Source: Eucommia ulmoides (Eukaryota > Streptophyta > Magnoliopsida > Garryales > Eucommiaceae). From it: a stretch of DNA of 64,000 nt. Made by a program: the position numbers and the translations under genes. Positions 13,297 to 26,800 of this stretch are shown one piece after another (position 1 is the stretch's first letter; every line of letters starts with the position of its first letter). The DNA is taken from the NCBI GenBank assembly GCA_016647705.1, contig CM028338.1, forward strand, positions 21,535,577-21,599,576, in the 5' to 3' direction. The notes beneath the pieces are model-generated. The model saw only the letters and a program-made list of their open reading frames with translations. It was not told the DNA's origin and did not search any database.

Positions 13297-13429
13297 ACAA
13301 CGCTTTGTTGGATTATGCCAAGTAGGTGAACAATGCTCCGCTGGACTATGCCAAGCGGGTGAACAACGCTCCATTGGACTATGCCAAGCGGGAGAAACAC
13401 TGCTCTACTGGACTATGCCAAACAAATGA
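13297..13429 (+). repeat. 33-bp minisatellite, four units
   Basis: Units at 13297-13329, 13330-13362, 13363-13395 and about 13396-13429 share the core CTCC..TGGACTATGCCAAGCG. Because 33 is a multiple of three, units 2 and 3 read as an 11-residue repeat (NNAPLDYAKRV) in one frame. The ORF (13326-13532) has nothing else protein-like, so this is probably a non-coding array. Confidence 0.8.
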
Positions 13430-13687
13430 ATCTCCAAGCACCAATCTCCACTTCACCTCAACAACAACAACTCATCTCCACTTCAACAACAACAACTCAA
13501 TAGAAAAATCAATGCTCTGCCGAAACAGATAATATTAATAGCATCGTCAAATCAATAACAACTATGCCCACAATCAATATCCACGCCTTTAGAAAAACAA
13601 TGAAATTTATAATTTCAGAAACACCCAAAATACCACTTGATCCATGTAAGTTAGAAAATTCATCCATTTTCAAGTAAACACATTTTT

Positions 13688-13718
<31 letters not shown>

Positions 13719-14989
13719 GAAAATAGATTTTTACAAGAAGACAGTACACTCACCTGGATATCCATTTTCGTAAACTTTAACCGACTATTCTCTACCAGAA
13801 TTTCGATGCCTGTGGACCTAATAGTGACAGGGCCTACGTTAATATTTTATGTAATAATAATACCTTAACCATTAAATGCAGGCCCTATTTTCTGAGATTT
13901 TCTATTTTTCGTCTTTTATTATGAATTATTACTATTCAAATAATATTGTTCCATTTTACATTATTGTACACGATTTATTTAAAATTGACAGTTATGGAGA
14001 TATTATTACGATTACAAAAAAAATTATGCTAGAATTTAATTAAATTAATAATAATATTTAATGAAATATTATCCGTTCTGAATCGTTGCCGCGAGATGGG
14101 TTTGAATTTCTGGTTGGGGGTTATTTGTGCAATTTTTCTTTTTCTTCATTTTTCTTTCTTTTTCTTTCTTTTTTTTTTTCCTTTTTTTTTTCGATTCTGG
14201 TTCTCTGTTTTTGTTAGGCCAGCCACTCTCTCTCTCTCTCTACCATCACCAACCATCGGCGACTTCCCACACCTCGCCGACTTTCACCGTCGACCCTGCA
14301 CCACCCACACCACCGATCAACCACAACCACCGGCCACCTTACAACCCAAAACACATACCCACAAGATCACCCCTCACACACACACGCGCGTTGCGACACA
14401 CACCAATGTAACCGTCGTCGTCACACACACAACCAATGACCACCATGTACAGACCTTCCACCACCGAAACAACACGCACACACACGCAGTCAAATACACT
14501 GTCGGCCAAACGGTAGCGACGATCACTCACATACAACAAACAAAATACATACGCACCCATGAACCCAAACGATCAAAACAGTCCTATATGCGTCATAGCA
14601 GTTAGAATATACATACACACAATAAAATACATACTCACCGAACGACGGCAATTTCCTACCACCGAAGCAGACGATCGATAACATGAACGCCGATTGGCCG
14701 ACCGAAATACTCCCACTCACCGGATGAACCGAATACACACTCACCACCGGAACAATGGCTACGATCGAAATCCACCACCACCGGTGATCACCCACAACTT
14801 TGACGACCCTGTCCTCCTCTAGTCTTCTTTCTCTCTCTCTCTTATTTCTATTTCTCTCTCTTCAATTTCTCTCCCGATTCTTCTCAAATATTCTGTGTAT
14901 ATATATGTGTGTGGGTGGGTGTATAAGTGTGGTCAAAAGGCCGAACAGGTGGCCCATTTCTCCTCCGCTCATTTTCGTCACCGCCATGC

Positions 14990-15035
<46 letters not shown>

Positions 15036-15250
15036 ATATATATATATATATATACACACATATATATATTAATTACACAATCCTCCTCTTAACCTTTGTT
15101 AAAATGCTAAGTAAACCCCTTCTTAGTTTTAACGTTTTGAAAATTTGCAATTTAACCCCTATAATTTTAAATTACATAATTAATATCGCCATCCACCCCG
15201 TTATTATTATTTTTTAAAAAAATACTTTAAAATGCGACTTTAATTATACA
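13430..15250. other. Non-coding DNA with microsatellites
   Basis: Contains (TA)n at 13,694-13,718, a CT run near 14,227, a long (CA/CCACC)-rich, strand-biased stretch (14,240-14,800), and a compound (TA)n(TG)n(TA)n microsatellite at 14,991-15,070. Several ORFs over 60 codons here are low-complexity His/Thr/Pro or Cys/Val/Tyr strings produced by these repeats. A CT-rich/CCACC-rich arrangement like that at 2,640-3,120 suggests a similar degraded transposon leader, but I cannot name it. Confidence 0.45.
14991..15070. repeat. Compound (TA)n(TG)n(TA)n microsatellite
   Basis: Alternating purine-pyrimidine for about 80 bp: TATATA, then about 13 TG units, then TATATA and CACATATATA. It could adopt Z-DNA or cruciform structure. 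Confidence 0.9.
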
Positions 15251-15647
15251 TATTTCAAAGGTCCACAAACATTATCCAAAGAGGTCAGCTGTGTGAAAAA
15301 TTAGTGAGCCAATCGTTACTAAAATAGTAAATTTGCAATTCTGGTAGCCCAAGTCGGCCAGAGTCATAGGGTAGTCGACTAGTTAAGGCAAAAAAGTGTG
15401 AATTGTTATATACCTTAAGTCAGTTTTCCATATCCTGAAGTTAGTCGACCATCTTAGATAGAGTGTTTAAAAAATTTGATTCCGCACAAATTTAGTTGAC
15501 CACTAACAATGGTAAGTCGACCAACATGGGCGAAAAATGTCTTGGTCAGTCGACCAACATGGTCAAAAAAACATCAAAGTCAACCAACTAGTTGATCGGC
15601 CAAAAATGTTAGGTCTATTCGAACTCTTGAACGTTTTTGGTCAAACT
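15251..15647 (+). repeat. Left piece of an older Copia-like LTR, split by a solo LTR
   Basis: Shows the GTCGACTAG/AGTCGACCA dyad words typical of this LTR family (15,372-15,600). It runs up to AAACT, which is duplicated on the far side of the younger solo LTR at 17608. The sequence probably resumes at 17613. Confidence 0.5.
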
Positions 15648-17607
15648 TGTTGATCCATAGGTTTTGATGAACAATTAAGTATTGATGTTTTTTGTGGAAT
15701 TAATGTATTTGTTGAGTATTTTAGAAAAGAGTTCCATATATTTGATTATGTTGAAGACATCATGAAGAAAATATAAAGGGTGCAAAGATGAACGCAATGA
15801 AGAAATGAAGAGTGTTGAAGACCTTAAAGAAATTAGGTGAAAACAATTTTATACTTTTATACTCTTAATGCAACCTGAATTAGGATTATACATGACACTA
15901 TTAAATTAGTTATCTTTTTTGTGTTTTGATATTGATATGATATAATGTAAGATCTTAATTATTGATTTGATATATGATCCTTATGTGAATTGAAAATGAT
16001 AATTAACCTAATTGAAAATAATGTTTAAAGTATAAAAAGTTGAATTTTAGGGTTATTTCAGTCAAGCGAGAAAAGTAATTGGTTAATTGAATCAAACAGT
16101 GTGTTTTGGAGCAAAATTGGTAAAGGAAATGACCACCCTAAACCAATCAGTCAACTGATTGGGAAAAATCGGTCAGCGGATTGAGTTAATGAGTTTGGGA
16201 AAGCAGAAACGGACAACCCTGAAGCAATTGGCCAACCAAATGGAGAGATTTTCGGTCAACCGACTAGCTTTTGGATTTGGCCTAGTTTCAGTGTTGTTTC
16301 AATCGGTCAACCGAAATATGGGAATCGGTCAACCAACTGTTTCGGTTATGATTTCGAGGGACTTGATCTCTTGGTGAAAATCTATCCGTTTTTTAAGATT
16401 CCAAGGAAGAGATTTGAGGGATTTGAACTTACTGAAGATATGGTACATACATTTAATTATCCCTATTGATTTGATCCACATAATTTAAAATTCTCTTAAT
16501 TCAAGTTGATTAATACTTCCTATCTTTGTGACTATGAATTGAGAATTATTTTATGGGCTCATTTGAGAGATTTAAAAGTTATTTTTAAGTGGATTAACCT
16601 TGAAATGAAAGATATTATTATATGGGGTCTAATACATCAAGAACAATTAGTTCTAAGTTTTTCTAAGAGAGATTTTTATGCTGAAATTGATTGCTTGGAT
16701 ATAAGATTGTTACAAAATTGTTTTCAAACTTAAAAGCCTGAAAAATCTTTTAAAAATGATTTTGCTTGATAATCTGATTACTTACTCTAAATTGTGTTAC
16801 CCACATTGTTTATTAATCTGATATTATTTGTCTCACATTGTGTCTATCACGTAGTAAATTTCGGAACATTAATCGAGTATATCTGTTTTGAGGTGGTAGA
16901 AACTGCTTGTGGTAAGAAACTCATATTTTTCCTATATTTGTGAGTTTAAGTAGATTAGACACTATTGGGCCAGTGTCTAGTCAGAGTAACTCGATTTCTA
17001 TCTTTTTCTAATGAAAAAGATTAGGGTTCAATCTTTGTCCTGTAAAAAAGTTATATTATTCTTTTCTCTTGAAAAGAGATAGGTTTTGATTCTCCTTACA
17101 ATTGAATTGATTTTGAGTGAATTATAAAGGTTCAATCCTTATCTCTGAAAAAAATACTTGAGAGTGTGGTGAGATTTTGATTCTTTCTGTAATAGAATTA
17201 AGTTAGTCTTTAGCCTGGTAAAAATATAAAGTTCTTCCTGACCCTAAGAAAAGGAAAATTGTAATGGTTGATTCAGAGTTTGGGAAAAGAATTATTGTAA
17301 GGATTTGGTTCCTATCGATAAAGGAATCGGGGGTTCAGAGTTTGCAAATCTCCGTGGGGCTCGGGAGATTGGATTAGAGAAGAATAGCTTGTTGAATTAG
17401 GATATATCTTGGTGTGCTGCATTCTTTATTTTTATTATATTGTGTTTAGGTGTGCACCTAAAATTAAACACTTATCCGCTGCGTAATGAAGATAATAATT
17501 AATTTAGGAAAAATTAATTATTTGATATTAAATGTTGAAAGATTTAATTGTTTAAATTTTTGTTACTATCCAATTCACCCCCTCTTGGGTAGCTCTTTGG
17601 GCCAACA
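15648..17607 (+). mobile_element. Solo LTR of the same Copia-like family, perfect AAACT duplication
   Basis: Starts TGTTGATCCATAGG and ends CTCTTGGGTAG...GGGCCAACA. Flanking AAACT occurs at 15643-15647 and 17608-17612, an exact 5-bp target duplication. No primer site follows (AAACTCTTATATCAATTCC), confirming a solo LTR. A dyad cluster (CGGTCAACCGA words) lies at 16,140-16,345. ORFs of 72 and 75 codons inside the LTR are not protein-like. Orientation is opposite to the copy at 10434-12447. Confidence 0.88.
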
Positions 17608-17612
17608 AAACT

Positions 17613-19890
17613 CTTATATCAATTCCAATGACTAATTATTTCAAATTATTTCCAAATATTCTTAAATAATTTACGAATTATTATAAATATTTTTAAAAGA
17701 GTTTTATGCAACAAAAAATTAATTATAAAAGGATTTGTTTTTATATAATATTCAATCTAACAGATTTTAAGCACATGTTCTTAAATCGTTGCTTATATTC
17801 TGATCTCTTTGACTTGCCCCGATATAGGAGCACATTTATGCACATGTTTGAAATGAATCCAAGCCTTGTTTGTGACTAAATACATTGAGAAAGTGTAAAA
17901 TGATCAACCTTAGTTAAAATATCATTCAACCAAGTCTTAGGGAAGATTTTGTGATATTATAATCTGATTTTGTAAATGCTTTGAATATCTCAAATACACC
18001 CTATTATATATTATGAAATTTTAAGAAATATTAGAAAAATATATAATGAGACAATACTCTTCACACGAAAAATTCATGAGCTTAATTCTGGTAAGAAAAG
18101 AGAGAAATCTTCTTGAAGAAATTGATTGTTGATATTGCTGTAGTTTGAAATCGATCAAAGCTATCTTTCTTCCCAGTTGAATTGCTTTACACTTTGATTT
18201 AAATTTTTAACTTATTCGAGGGAGATTATTTTAATTTGTTGTCATTTAGATATAAATACATTTTGCATAATTTACTGATTAAGATCTATATAAAACGTTA
18301 TTGATTATTTTTAATTTGATTACTTGCATGGAGAAACTCGTGATTTCAAATTTAATTTTACCTATTGAGTTGAGTTCTTGATGATCAACATGAATTTTTC
18401 TAAACAAAAATTTGAATGAATTTTGCATTTTTTTCTTGCATCATTTTTCACGATAAATTATTTTAAATTATTTTATAATATTTCTAATGATTTATTATTT
18501 ATTAGAAATATTGTATAAAGTTTTTGAACCAAGAAAAATTACTTAAAATTATTTTTTCTGATATTTATTAAGGTATCATATTTTGATATATGTTCTATTT
18601 GAATTTAAATTTCTTTTGACCACCTTGACTTGTTTTTAAACAAGACCACATTTTTGCAATTCGTTGAATGTATATTAGCCAATATAAGTCTAAATACCCT
18701 GATTTATTTGAATTTAGATAGTCTTGGTCAAGATTTACATGGGCTCCGGTCAATAGGCTGATTAGTAGGATTTAAATGTGATTTTGTGAAGCAACATCTG
18801 ATTATTTTCTTATTAATTATCACAAAATTAATTGATAATAAACAAAAAAAATATATAAGTAAAGATACTTTAGAAAATAATTATAATTTTCTGAGCTTAC
18901 ACTTTGTGAGAAAAATAATGATTTTTGAGTGATGATTTTGCTGAAAATTCAAGTTGATCAAACCCATCTTACTTCTGGATTGTGTTGATATTCATTGTGA
19001 TTTACATCTTCGTATATTCATCTTGGTAAGATAATTCTTTATTACTATTTTTTTTATCCAAATATATATCTAAGTATATATTTAAGTATGATCTATTAGA
19101 ACACATCTGCGATTATCTCTGATTTGATCACTTGCTTGAAAAAACTCAATATTTAAATTTTATCTGTCATTAATTGAGTTTCAATTCTTCATAATCAATA
19201 CACGTTCTTATTATATTTTCTTGTATAATTATTTTTATACATAAATCATTAATAAAACTAACCTACTACAACAATTGATTATCTGATTCACTGAGTTAAA
19301 TTGTTTATTTGATATTATCTAGATATTTTGATTACATGATCACTTGTTATTAAAATCCTGATAAACTGTCACACGCTTGAAATTTGATTATCTGTATATC
19401 TTGTTAAATCATTTCTACCTTACTTAGTCAAGTTGATACTATATAATAATTTGTAAGTGTTTGTAGAAGCTCTTGTGAGAAAAATATTTTTAATTTGTGA
19501 TGAATTGTAGCTTGAAAGGGTAATTAGTTCAAGTAAGAGTAATGTAGTTTGAGTGTAAGAGAAATTCACTCAAACAATGTGAGGGGTTTGATTCTCACTT
19601 AGAAAGAGGATTAGAAATTTAGTAGATTTAATAATCCGCAAGCGCTTGAGAATTAGACGCAAGGAGTAGCTTGCCAAACTACTACAAAATTTTGTGTGTC
19701 GCTGTCTTTATCGCTTATCTTTATGTGTGGTTACGTGTTTGTTTGTTTACTTTAAATCATTTTTGTTGATAATCAAAATCTTCTAAAAAAAGTAAATTTT
19801 AAAAAGGTCAATATAACTAAGATATAAATTTAAATTACCCAATTCACCCTCTCTTGGATAGTTTTTTTGGCTCAACTAAAGATTTACAAA
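17613..19890 (+). repeat. Right piece of an older related LTR with internal duplication
   Basis: Ends ACCCAATTCACCCTCTCTTG..ATAG...GGCTCAACT, the diverged family LTR terminus. The block 19,440-19,760 matches 33,520-33,830 by eye (GTAGAAGCTCTTGTG, TTGATTCTCAC, AGAGGAT.AGA words). Segments around 18,000-18,450 and 18,860-19,260 look like ancient copies of each other (GAGAAACTCGTG/GAAAAAACTCAA then TTGATGATCAA/TTCATAATCAA), which would make this LTR longer than its relatives. The start is unclear. Confidence 0.55.
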
Positions 19891-19949
19891 ATATAAATCA
19901 TCGGCTCAAGTTGGTGTTCTCTAATTCAATTTGTCAAAATAAATTTTTT

Positions 19950-21230
19950 TGTAATAACAAACCTCATATGGGTCATCACGTCAAATATGTAGTAGTCTTT
20001 CAAAATCATGTTTTTTGCAAAATACAAACTTGTAACCTCAAATAGGCATTTTTCTACATTAGATCATTCAAGAAATCGATCTTAAATAAGATCTCACATA
20101 GGTTTCCCCTCAAAACAATGTTATCTAAATGAGATTCTTTAAAAACTTGTTTTAATTAAACCTTATATAGGTCAATACCTTAAATATGTACTTCCAAAAA
20201 TCCAAACTAAAAAAAAAAATCATCAGTCATTACCTAAAATAGGTACCTTTCAAAAATTTGCAAATCATCATCTTAAATAGATACTCTAAAAAATCAGAAT
20301 TTCGCTTTCACCAGGTCTTATATAGGTTGTTACCTTTAATAATTATTGTTTCAAAATAAAATTACCAGCTCAAATAAGTTTTCTAAACAAATCCTTCAAA
20401 AATTAAGATTTCAAATAAGTTTTCCCCATTCAATGAATTTGAATTTTTAATAATCCTCGTCATTTCAGAAAAATCAAGACCTCAAATAGGTCTTACCTCA
20501 AACATGTACCTTTCAAAAATCAAACAAGTCAAAACCTCAATTTTTTCAGAAAAATCAAAATTCTCAAAATTAAAATCTCATATAGGTTTTAACCTCAAAT
20601 AAGTGTTTTAAAAAAACTTATACATATTACTACCTGCAATTGGAATTTTTAAAATGATAACCTCACGTAGATTTCTCATTCAAATTGGTGTTTTAAAAAA
20701 AATGAAATCTCATAACCTCAAATGGGTGACTTGAAAAATTAAAATCACATATAAGATCCTTGCTTCTAATAGATGTTTTCAAAAATAAAACCTTATCAGC
20801 TAAAATGGGTTCCAAGATTAAAATCCTATATAAGATCATTATCTCAAAAAGGTGTAAAAAAAAAAAAAATCCATGACTCCAAATGAGAATTTTCAAAATC
20901 AAACCTCATAACAAGTCATTATCTCAAATTGCTATTATCAAAATATAAATTTTTTAAAATTCAAACGCACATAAATCATTACCTCAAATAGGTACTTTCA
21001 AAATCAAAACTCTCAAATCTAAATCTCATACATGTCTTTAGTTGAAAGGGATCATTTCCAAATAATATCACCAAATTACAACCTACAAAGGTCATTACCT
21101 CAAGCAAGATATCTTCCAAGTTGGATCAAACCTTATACTGGTCATTACCTTAAATTAGTACATTCCAAAATAAGAAACTGCAAAATATGAGTCGTGATCT
21201 TTACAAATTGCATTCCATCTTAAACTAGAT
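19950..21230. repeat. Degenerate tandem array
   Basis: The phrase GTCATTACCTCAAATAGGTA, then CTTTCAAAAATC, is repeated in mutated form many times, for example near 20,228, 20,915, 20,978, 21,094 and 21,144, together with CTCATATAGGT variants near 19,970, 20,095, 20,160, 20,315 and 20,580. Spacing is irregular (about 45-70 bp), so this is an old minisatellite with indels. Short ORFs within it are by-products. Confidence 0.7.
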
Positions 21231-22305
21231 CCCATTATACACTATAAGGGAAAATATTTGTCTATGTCATGGGGCTGGTGCATATCTCAGAAAATCTTGT
21301 TCTCAAAATGGAACATGGTTATTCAACCGAGAATGAAACACACTTCCTTCACCAATAATGAGAACACCACAAAAACAAGAGTGACTAAAAGGTATGTTCT
21401 AAGACTTTGTATTCAATATAATACATAACCCAAATTTGCACCCATAATCTTTTAAAACTACCCTTTTCACCATTGTGTTGGTTCTTAAAAGACCAACTCA
21501 ATTAGTGATTGCTCAAATTTAATATCAAATTTAAGCGCAAAATATCGTTGTATAGTGTGCTTAAGTAACGATATTGAACCACAGGAATTGGATACAAAAT
21601 GGTAAATTATAGAGTTGAGGGCATGCATTTGTCTTTTGATGATCCTATGTGTTTTACTTCTTTATCTATTTTGATTTTATGTATAATAAAGTAATTTAAC
21701 TACAATAAAAATTACAATGAAAATTTGATCATTTAATCAGCATGAACTATCTTCAGAATTCGATTCTTAATCTATGGTGAACCAATCCCTAAGCATAATG
21801 CATCCTATCAAATGTATCGGTTAATCAACCGTTTAATCGGTATGAATTATCTTTGCTGTTTGATTCCTACTAATCTACTTTGAATCAATCCCTATGCATA
21901 ATCCATCCTATTAAACTGTCTTGATTCTAATAAATACGGATTGTATAACGGTTAGATCTAAACCACATATATTAGATATAACCCGCAAGTACCAATAATT
22001 ATTTCTAACATTTAAAAAATGATATAAACAATTATTGATTTCATAAACAATATAAGAACATTAAATCCTTGTCATACAATCTTATACGTAGATAACAAAA
22101 AAAAAAAATCATAAGAAAATATTAGAATGAATACAACCTAACCTGGTTGAGGACTTAGCCATTCATGCCGGTTGTTCTTCCCGAAAGATGTTCAACATAA
22201 CACATGAAGAATTTCCAAAAACAATTTTGACAACAACCAAAATGAAAGAAGAAAAATGTCTCATCTCCAAGAAGACTCCACCTCCGAAAATGATCAATAC
22301 CCCTC

Positions 22306-22336
<31 letters not shown>

Positions 22337-23850
22337 AAGAAAATTGACCAAAAAAAATAAATAAATAAATAAAATAATGTAGTGCTCCAAAATTTTCCTT
22401 TTCATTGACATGCCATTCAAATTGCCTTAAATGGCCCTTTAGGGCTATATACAATGCCCAGTAACCGTTATACCCCAAGCTTGATCCGGGTCACGGGTCA
22501 GACCAGGCGAAGTCAGTTCGTGGGTAAACATTTTTTCTTCTCTATTTTTTGTCCTTTTTGGTGGTTTTTCTTTGTTAGTTTTTTATATTTATTTATATCT
22601 AATTCTATTCCTAAAAAAATAATGAATTATATTATTACTAATTAAAAATTAATACAAAGACTATCAAAAGTTTACATTAAGGGTGTAAATTTGGTAGAAA
22701 ATTGAGAACGATCACACCCCTACACTTACATTTTGCTAGTCCTCAAGTAAAACAAAAATCTAAAAAAATGAAAACTACTTTCGTAAGGAATACGATTGCA
22801 TTTAGCATATCCAATAAGCCTTTAAACCCCTAGGTAATCCCTAGTGGATGAGTTTTAGTCTCGTGAAGGTTTACAGTGATGGTACATACACACACCTATA
22901 CCTCTTATGATAATCTATTAATCACCAAAAGTAGAATTCAAAAATATATTTATTAGTTGCTTATCGAATGAGATAATTCTTATTTCTGTCAGAAAATCCC
23001 TAATTTTATTTTAAGTCTTATTTTATTCAAGCAACCAAATCTCAAGTATAAGTGATCTCAACACTCAACATTAGTAACTTAATGAATTTCAAGCTCAAAA
23101 GGACTTGATTCTTCTCTCTATTTTTTTCATTTTATTCTCTAATTATTTTTTGATATTTATTTAGCCATTGATATGTGAAACAGTAGTCCTACTATGCATT
23201 CTAAGATGTCCATGTAACGAGTGTTGGTCCAACGATCCAATTCGGTTAGCTTGGGTCATTAGGTTTAGAGACACCCTAAAAGGTTTAATTACTCGAATAT
23301 CCTAGGTTTCGTGATTAACTGATCAATCACTTACCTAATTACTTAATGAGAGCCGATGTTTGAGCTAAAATGAATTTTATTTGGTGGTTTTACACAAATT
23401 TTTTTTAATATATATATATTAGAGAGAAGAAAACAAGTTCATTTTTTAGTTGTTATTCAACAAATTGCTAACATGTATTAAGATTATTATACTTAAAATT
23501 AAGGTACATGAATAATAGTGCAACTTGGAACTAACTTAGGTGTAACTATTTTCACCCCTAAGGATCCACATGAATCAATGAATAAAATATTCACAAAAAT
23601 GTAAACGTACATTTTTTTATTAACATAAATTAACCCTCCTCCACACTTAGTTTTAAGATTGTCCTCAATGAAAAAAATGAAAATAATTAAAGTCAGGGAA
23701 CGAGACAACCTGATGTGAGATTGGTTTGGACTTACTGTAGAAATTCCTAGAAATACCACCAAACCTGTCAAATAAGCACGTACAAAAACAAAAGGCACAA
23801 AATTAGGCATTTTGTGAGTGTCCTTTATTTCATAATAATTTTATTATTGT
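21231..23850. other. Unclassified repeat-rich non-coding DNA with a poly-C tract
   Basis: Two related phrases, CTACACTTACATTTTGCTAG (about 22,721) followed by TCCTCAAG and CTCCACACTTAGTTTTAAGA (about 23,637) followed by TTGTCCTCAATG, are of a kind found in plant LTR-element leaders. A GATATTGAACCACAGGAATT phrase occurs near 21,568. A poly-C run of about 25 with one T occupies 22,300-22,326, followed by poly-A. The glycine-rich ORFs at 22,155-22,478 are caused by the poly-C tract. Confidence 0.45.
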
Positions 23851-26800
23851 TGTTGTTAAACCTAATATTTTGATGGACACATGAAAATTGATGTTTTATG
23901 AAACTAATGGTTTTATTGAATGATTTCATATTAGAAGTTCCATGAGTTCTAATGAGAAAAATAATGAATAAAAAAGGATTAAAGTATGAATATTTACATG
24001 AGAAAGAATTTATGAAGTGATCATTGAAGATTTATAAGAAATTTATGAAGAAATTCAATTCAGGAGCAAATTGAAGATAATAAAGATTTTCGGAGCATTG
24101 AAGACTTTTAGGTAAAAACAACTCATTACTTTATACTCTTAATGTAACCCAAATTAGGATCAATCGTGACACCTTAAAATCAATAATTTTATGTGTCATG
24201 GTAAGAAGTGATAAGTTTAAGATCCTAAATAGTTTTCTTAAAGTGTTAAAATCATAAAAATATTTTTGATAAAATATTTAAATGAGAAAATGTTTTTAAC
24301 ACATAAAATAATGGGTTTTCTAGTCAATTCATTCAACCAATAAAATAATGGGTTTTCTAATCAATTCATTCAACCGATGAAATTGGTCGGTCGATAAATT
24401 AAAACAATTGCTTAAGGGAGTTAAAAGTGTGAACCTACTTACTAATTCGGTCAACCGACAAAAGGGGTCGGTCGACTAACAAATCCAGTAGCTTAAACGA
24501 AGGAAAAGGAATAAACCCTCTGGACTGATTGGTCAACCGACCAATAGTAAGAAAACTGACCGTTGCAGGGGCAGTCGACCAACGCCGACTGACAATAAAT
24601 GTTGACTGTTTCGGTTTCTTGATCTAAATCTCATTATTTTGAACATTTGAAAGTGAGATTTTTCGGGGATTTGAGTATTTTACTATTATATATCATATAT
24701 CACTATGAACCTATTTATTTGGTTCATATATTAATTTATTCTTTGAATTGAATTAGTAAAACTACTTCCTATCTTTAAGGGTTTTGAATCTAAAATATTT
24801 TGGGGACCAAATTGAGTTTTTCTAACAGTATTTTTAAATGAAATACACCTATTTTGACAGTATATGATATATGAGGTCTAAAACTGATATTTTAGGTCTT
24901 ATAATTTGAAAACTAGTCGTTATTGGCCTACTTAGAATTCTATAAATAGAGACCTGCGTTTTTAAATGAATTAATCAAGAATAATCAACCTTAGCTATTA
25001 AAAGAGAGTAATCTTCACTGAAATATTTTATGAGAGAGTTATTTTAAAGAGTTCTTAATCAAGGCGAGAAAAACGTTTTCATCACCGGTCTTTGTTCTAT
25101 AACTGACTATCGTAATTAAAGTGTTTTTTTTCTTAGATTAGTTATTTGATTACTTGAAATAATTATTTTAGAAAAATCATTTTTAAATCTAATATCTTGA
25201 AAAATATTTAAAACAATTTTTATTTATGAACTCTGATTATCTGTACTTTAAATTGAATTAAATCAAATTTATTCACCCACGTAGTTTTATCACATAGTTT
25301 TTGGGATATTAATTAATCATAATTATTTTGAGGTAGTAGAAGCTCTACCGGGAAGAAACTTGTAATTTTTTTTATTGTGAGTTTCAGTGGATTAAACATA
25401 TTTGGGATGGTGTCTAATCAGAGTAGTTAGTGTTAATCTTTAGCTGTGAAAAAAATAGGCTTTGATCTCTAGCCAACAAAAAATATTATGTTTCATCTTT
25501 AGCCTTTTAAAAAGGATTAGATTTTGATTCTCCTTGTAATAGAATTAGGTTAGTCTTAAGCTTGAAAAAGATAAAATTCTTCTTGAGCCTATCAAAAATA
25601 TAAGTGTAAGAGTGTAAGAGTGTAAAGGTTTAATTATGAGCCTGAGAAAATAATTAGATGAATTCTGAACATGTGAAATGAATCAAGGAATTAGCGAATT
25701 GAGAAAGCCCTGTGGAGCTCTAGGGACTGGACATAGGTCAAAGTAGCTTACCAAACCTAGATAAGTCAATGTGTGTTGCTTTGTTATTTTCTGTTACTTA
25801 GGCGTGCACTTAGTTAAACATTCGATGATTAACAAGATAATAATTAGTAGCGGAATATTATGTCGCTACTTTTACCGCAAGTGTATGGGTCAAGTTTTAG
25901 TAGCGTGGAAAGAGTAAGGGTTATCGTATCCACAAGGATTGGATTAGATGGTCATTGAGTACCACGATTGTCATAACCGAACTTTATTTAGGCGATAAAA
26001 TTTGGATTTTTGTTTTAATAAATAATATACTAAATTAACAATTAATTAAACTATAATACTAAATATATAATATGGGAATAGATTATCTAGGTATTAACTT
26101 CGTTTACTTATGTGTTTGTTCCAATCTAGTTTACATTAACGGTATTCAAATCTATCCGACAATTTAGGTATCGAAAACTCACTCACTACCTATCCCGAGT
26201 GTAAAGTGAATGAATATGGGACATCGCGCCAATGCCGAAGTCCTCCTCGAGCGTCTATACAACACTTGGTCACATGAGTCTCGCCCCAACCTCACGGATT
26301 GCACACTTTTTAATACCCTCCCAGGTCATTAGATCATCGCGTTGTGTTTAAACCCTAGTCCAAATTCGGGATTACCTCTCCCAAGTGTCAAATCCCGTAT
26401 TCTCAATATATCTTAACAAGCATATAAAAGTGGAATAACGATAAACACAATCGAATAGGCAAGAATAACTGATAACGAAACAAAGATTAAACAAACGACG
26501 TATATTAGTAAACTACATCAATCCCATAGATAATCAGCATTTAGCTCTTGGCCATAACCATATATTCAATAATAATCCACATATACATTATCAAATAACC
26601 AAAAACGAGTTAAGAATAAAGAGAGAAATAAGAGAGAACAACCATTATCTTAAGGTAGCGTCCATAAAAATCGCTACGATATTGTTTTCTCTTCTTCAAT
26701 TGTGTTCCTCCTCTTTGGTTGGTTGAGATCCCTCAAGAAACACTCCCAAAGTATTCTAAGATCGTGTTCAAAATGGTTGGGAATGAATGAAATAGGAATT

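Noticed and set aside
13297-13429. Possible CRISPR-like direct repeats
   Set aside because: Units are head-to-tail without unique spacers, in a plant genome; it is a minisatellite.
14096-14605. 169-codon ORF with a hydrophobic N terminus
   Set aside because: The hydrophobic start is a T-rich tract and the rest is CA-repeat His/Thr; low complexity, not a secreted protein.
14862-15217. Tyr/Ile/Cys/Val-repeat ORFs
   Set aside because: Translation of the TA/TG microsatellite.
16159-16733. ORFs of 72 and 75 codons
   Set aside because: Inside a solo LTR with defined target duplications; no protein features.
22155-22478. ORFs with a poly-glycine stretch
   Set aside because: The glycines come from the poly-C tract on the other strand; no other protein signal.
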